From NCBI GenBank assembly GCA_938028585.1, contig CALIZH010000248.1, forward strand, positions 1 to 12,948: a DNA stretch of 12,948 nucleotides. Reading direction: 5' to 3'. Positions 12,763 through 12,948 of this stretch are shown here, in pieces. Every line of letters starts with the position of its first letter. The stretch's first letter is position 1. This DNA is from an uncultured Actinomyces sp. (lineage in GTDB: Bacteria > Actinomycetota > Actinomycetes > Actinomycetales > Actinomycetaceae). The translations under genes were made by a program, and so were the position numbers. A model generated the notes under the pieces. The model had not been told where the DNA came from. It ran no database searches and saw only the letters and a list, made by a program, of their open reading frames with translations.

Positions 12763-12948
12763 ATGTCAACTCATCCCCAAGACGTGTACAAAGATGCCGG
12801 CGAGTGCGTTCTCTTCGTTTATCTGCGATTCAATCGCAAGGATCAGGCCGCAGAGCTAGAGGCCTTCCGCGACTTCGCTGACCGTAGTCAGGCGATCAAC
12901 CGTTCGATGAATATCCGGGCCCACAACGATGATCTGCGCGTTGCAGTG
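12763..12948 (+). CDS. DyP-type peroxidase, N-terminal part (continues past window end)
   Basis: Only 62 codons are visible and the frame is open to the window edge. The stretch P-Q-D-V-Y-K-D-A-G-E-C-V-L-F-V-Y-L, later R-S-M-N-I-R and L-R-V-A-V, matches the first strand-helix-strand unit of the ferredoxin-like fold at the start of dye-decolourising (DyP) haem peroxidases, in particular the Q-D-V-x-K-D-A-G-E start seen in many Firmicutes/actinomycete members. The haem-ligand His and the G-x-x-D-G motif lie beyond the window, so activity cannot be judged. GGAGG (12753-12757) is 5 bases before the ATG. TATCAT at 12722-12727 may be a -10, but I see no -35. No terminator separates it from the TetR-family gene. 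Confidence 0.7.
   Translation, partial: MSTHPQDVYKDAGECVLFVYLRFNRKDQAAELEAFRDFADRSQAINRSMNIRAHNDDLRVAV

Overview
This window comes from a high-GC Gram-positive bacterium, most likely an actinomycete of the Actinomycetaceae (Actinomyces/Schaalia group). The grounds are moderate-to-high GC, actinobacterial-type Zur and UppS/RecO proteins in the recO-uppS order known from mycobacteria, Ser-rich lipoprotein linkers, DUF5692 and DedA proteins, and at least one convincing leaderless gene start. The genus is an inference; no rRNA or other marker is present. I see no tRNA, rRNA, CRISPR array, insertion sequence or prophage.

Layout. (1) 1-127: the first 18 codons of a GntR-family (YtrA-like) regulator on the minus strand, with a perfect 15-bp-arm palindromic operator in its promoter. 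(2) 182-4070, minus strand: a three-gene maltose/maltodextrin ABC importer operon, malE-malF-malG. It ends in a canonical intrinsic terminator and has a strong hairpin between malE and malF. No ATPase gene is included. (3) 4241-5257, plus strand: a divergent LacI-family repressor, the probable regulator of the mal operon. The shared 170-bp intergenic region holds a Fur/Zur-box-like palindrome inside the apparent malE promoter. (4) 5254-9035, plus strand: a zinc-uptake operon of znuA (binding lipoprotein), znuC-like ATPase, znuB-like permease, zur (Fur-family regulator) and a DedA-family membrane protein. It is driven by a promoter flanked by two Zur boxes, and znuA appears to be read from a leaderless mRNA. 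(5) 9036-9237: a repeat-littered convergent intergenic region. (6) 9238-10817, minus strand: recO-uppS, translationally coupled (DNA recombination mediator and long-chain polyprenyl diphosphate synthase). (7) 10860-11896, minus strand: a DUF5692 multi-pass membrane protein with its own terminator. (8) 12049-12678, plus strand: a divergent TetR-family regulator with an inverted repeat between it and the DUF5692 gene. (9) 12763 to the window end: the start of a DyP-type peroxidase.

How they work together. MalE captures maltodextrin outside the cell and MalFG form the pore, energised by an ATPase encoded elsewhere; the LacI-type protein probably gates expression. ZnuA/ZnuC/ZnuB import zinc, and Zur, encoded in the same operon, should shut the promoter when zinc is plentiful. 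DedA-family proteins are now linked to undecaprenyl-phosphate recycling, so the convergent pairing of dedA and uppS puts lipid-carrier recycling beside lipid-carrier synthesis. The most notable observations are the compact leaderless znuA promoter, in which the lacI stop codon lies inside the -35 element, a Zur-like box in the maltose promoter, U-run-less hairpins placed after both binding-protein genes, short 3'-end duplications at three consecutive genes, and the undescribed DUF5692/TetR/DyP neighbourhood.
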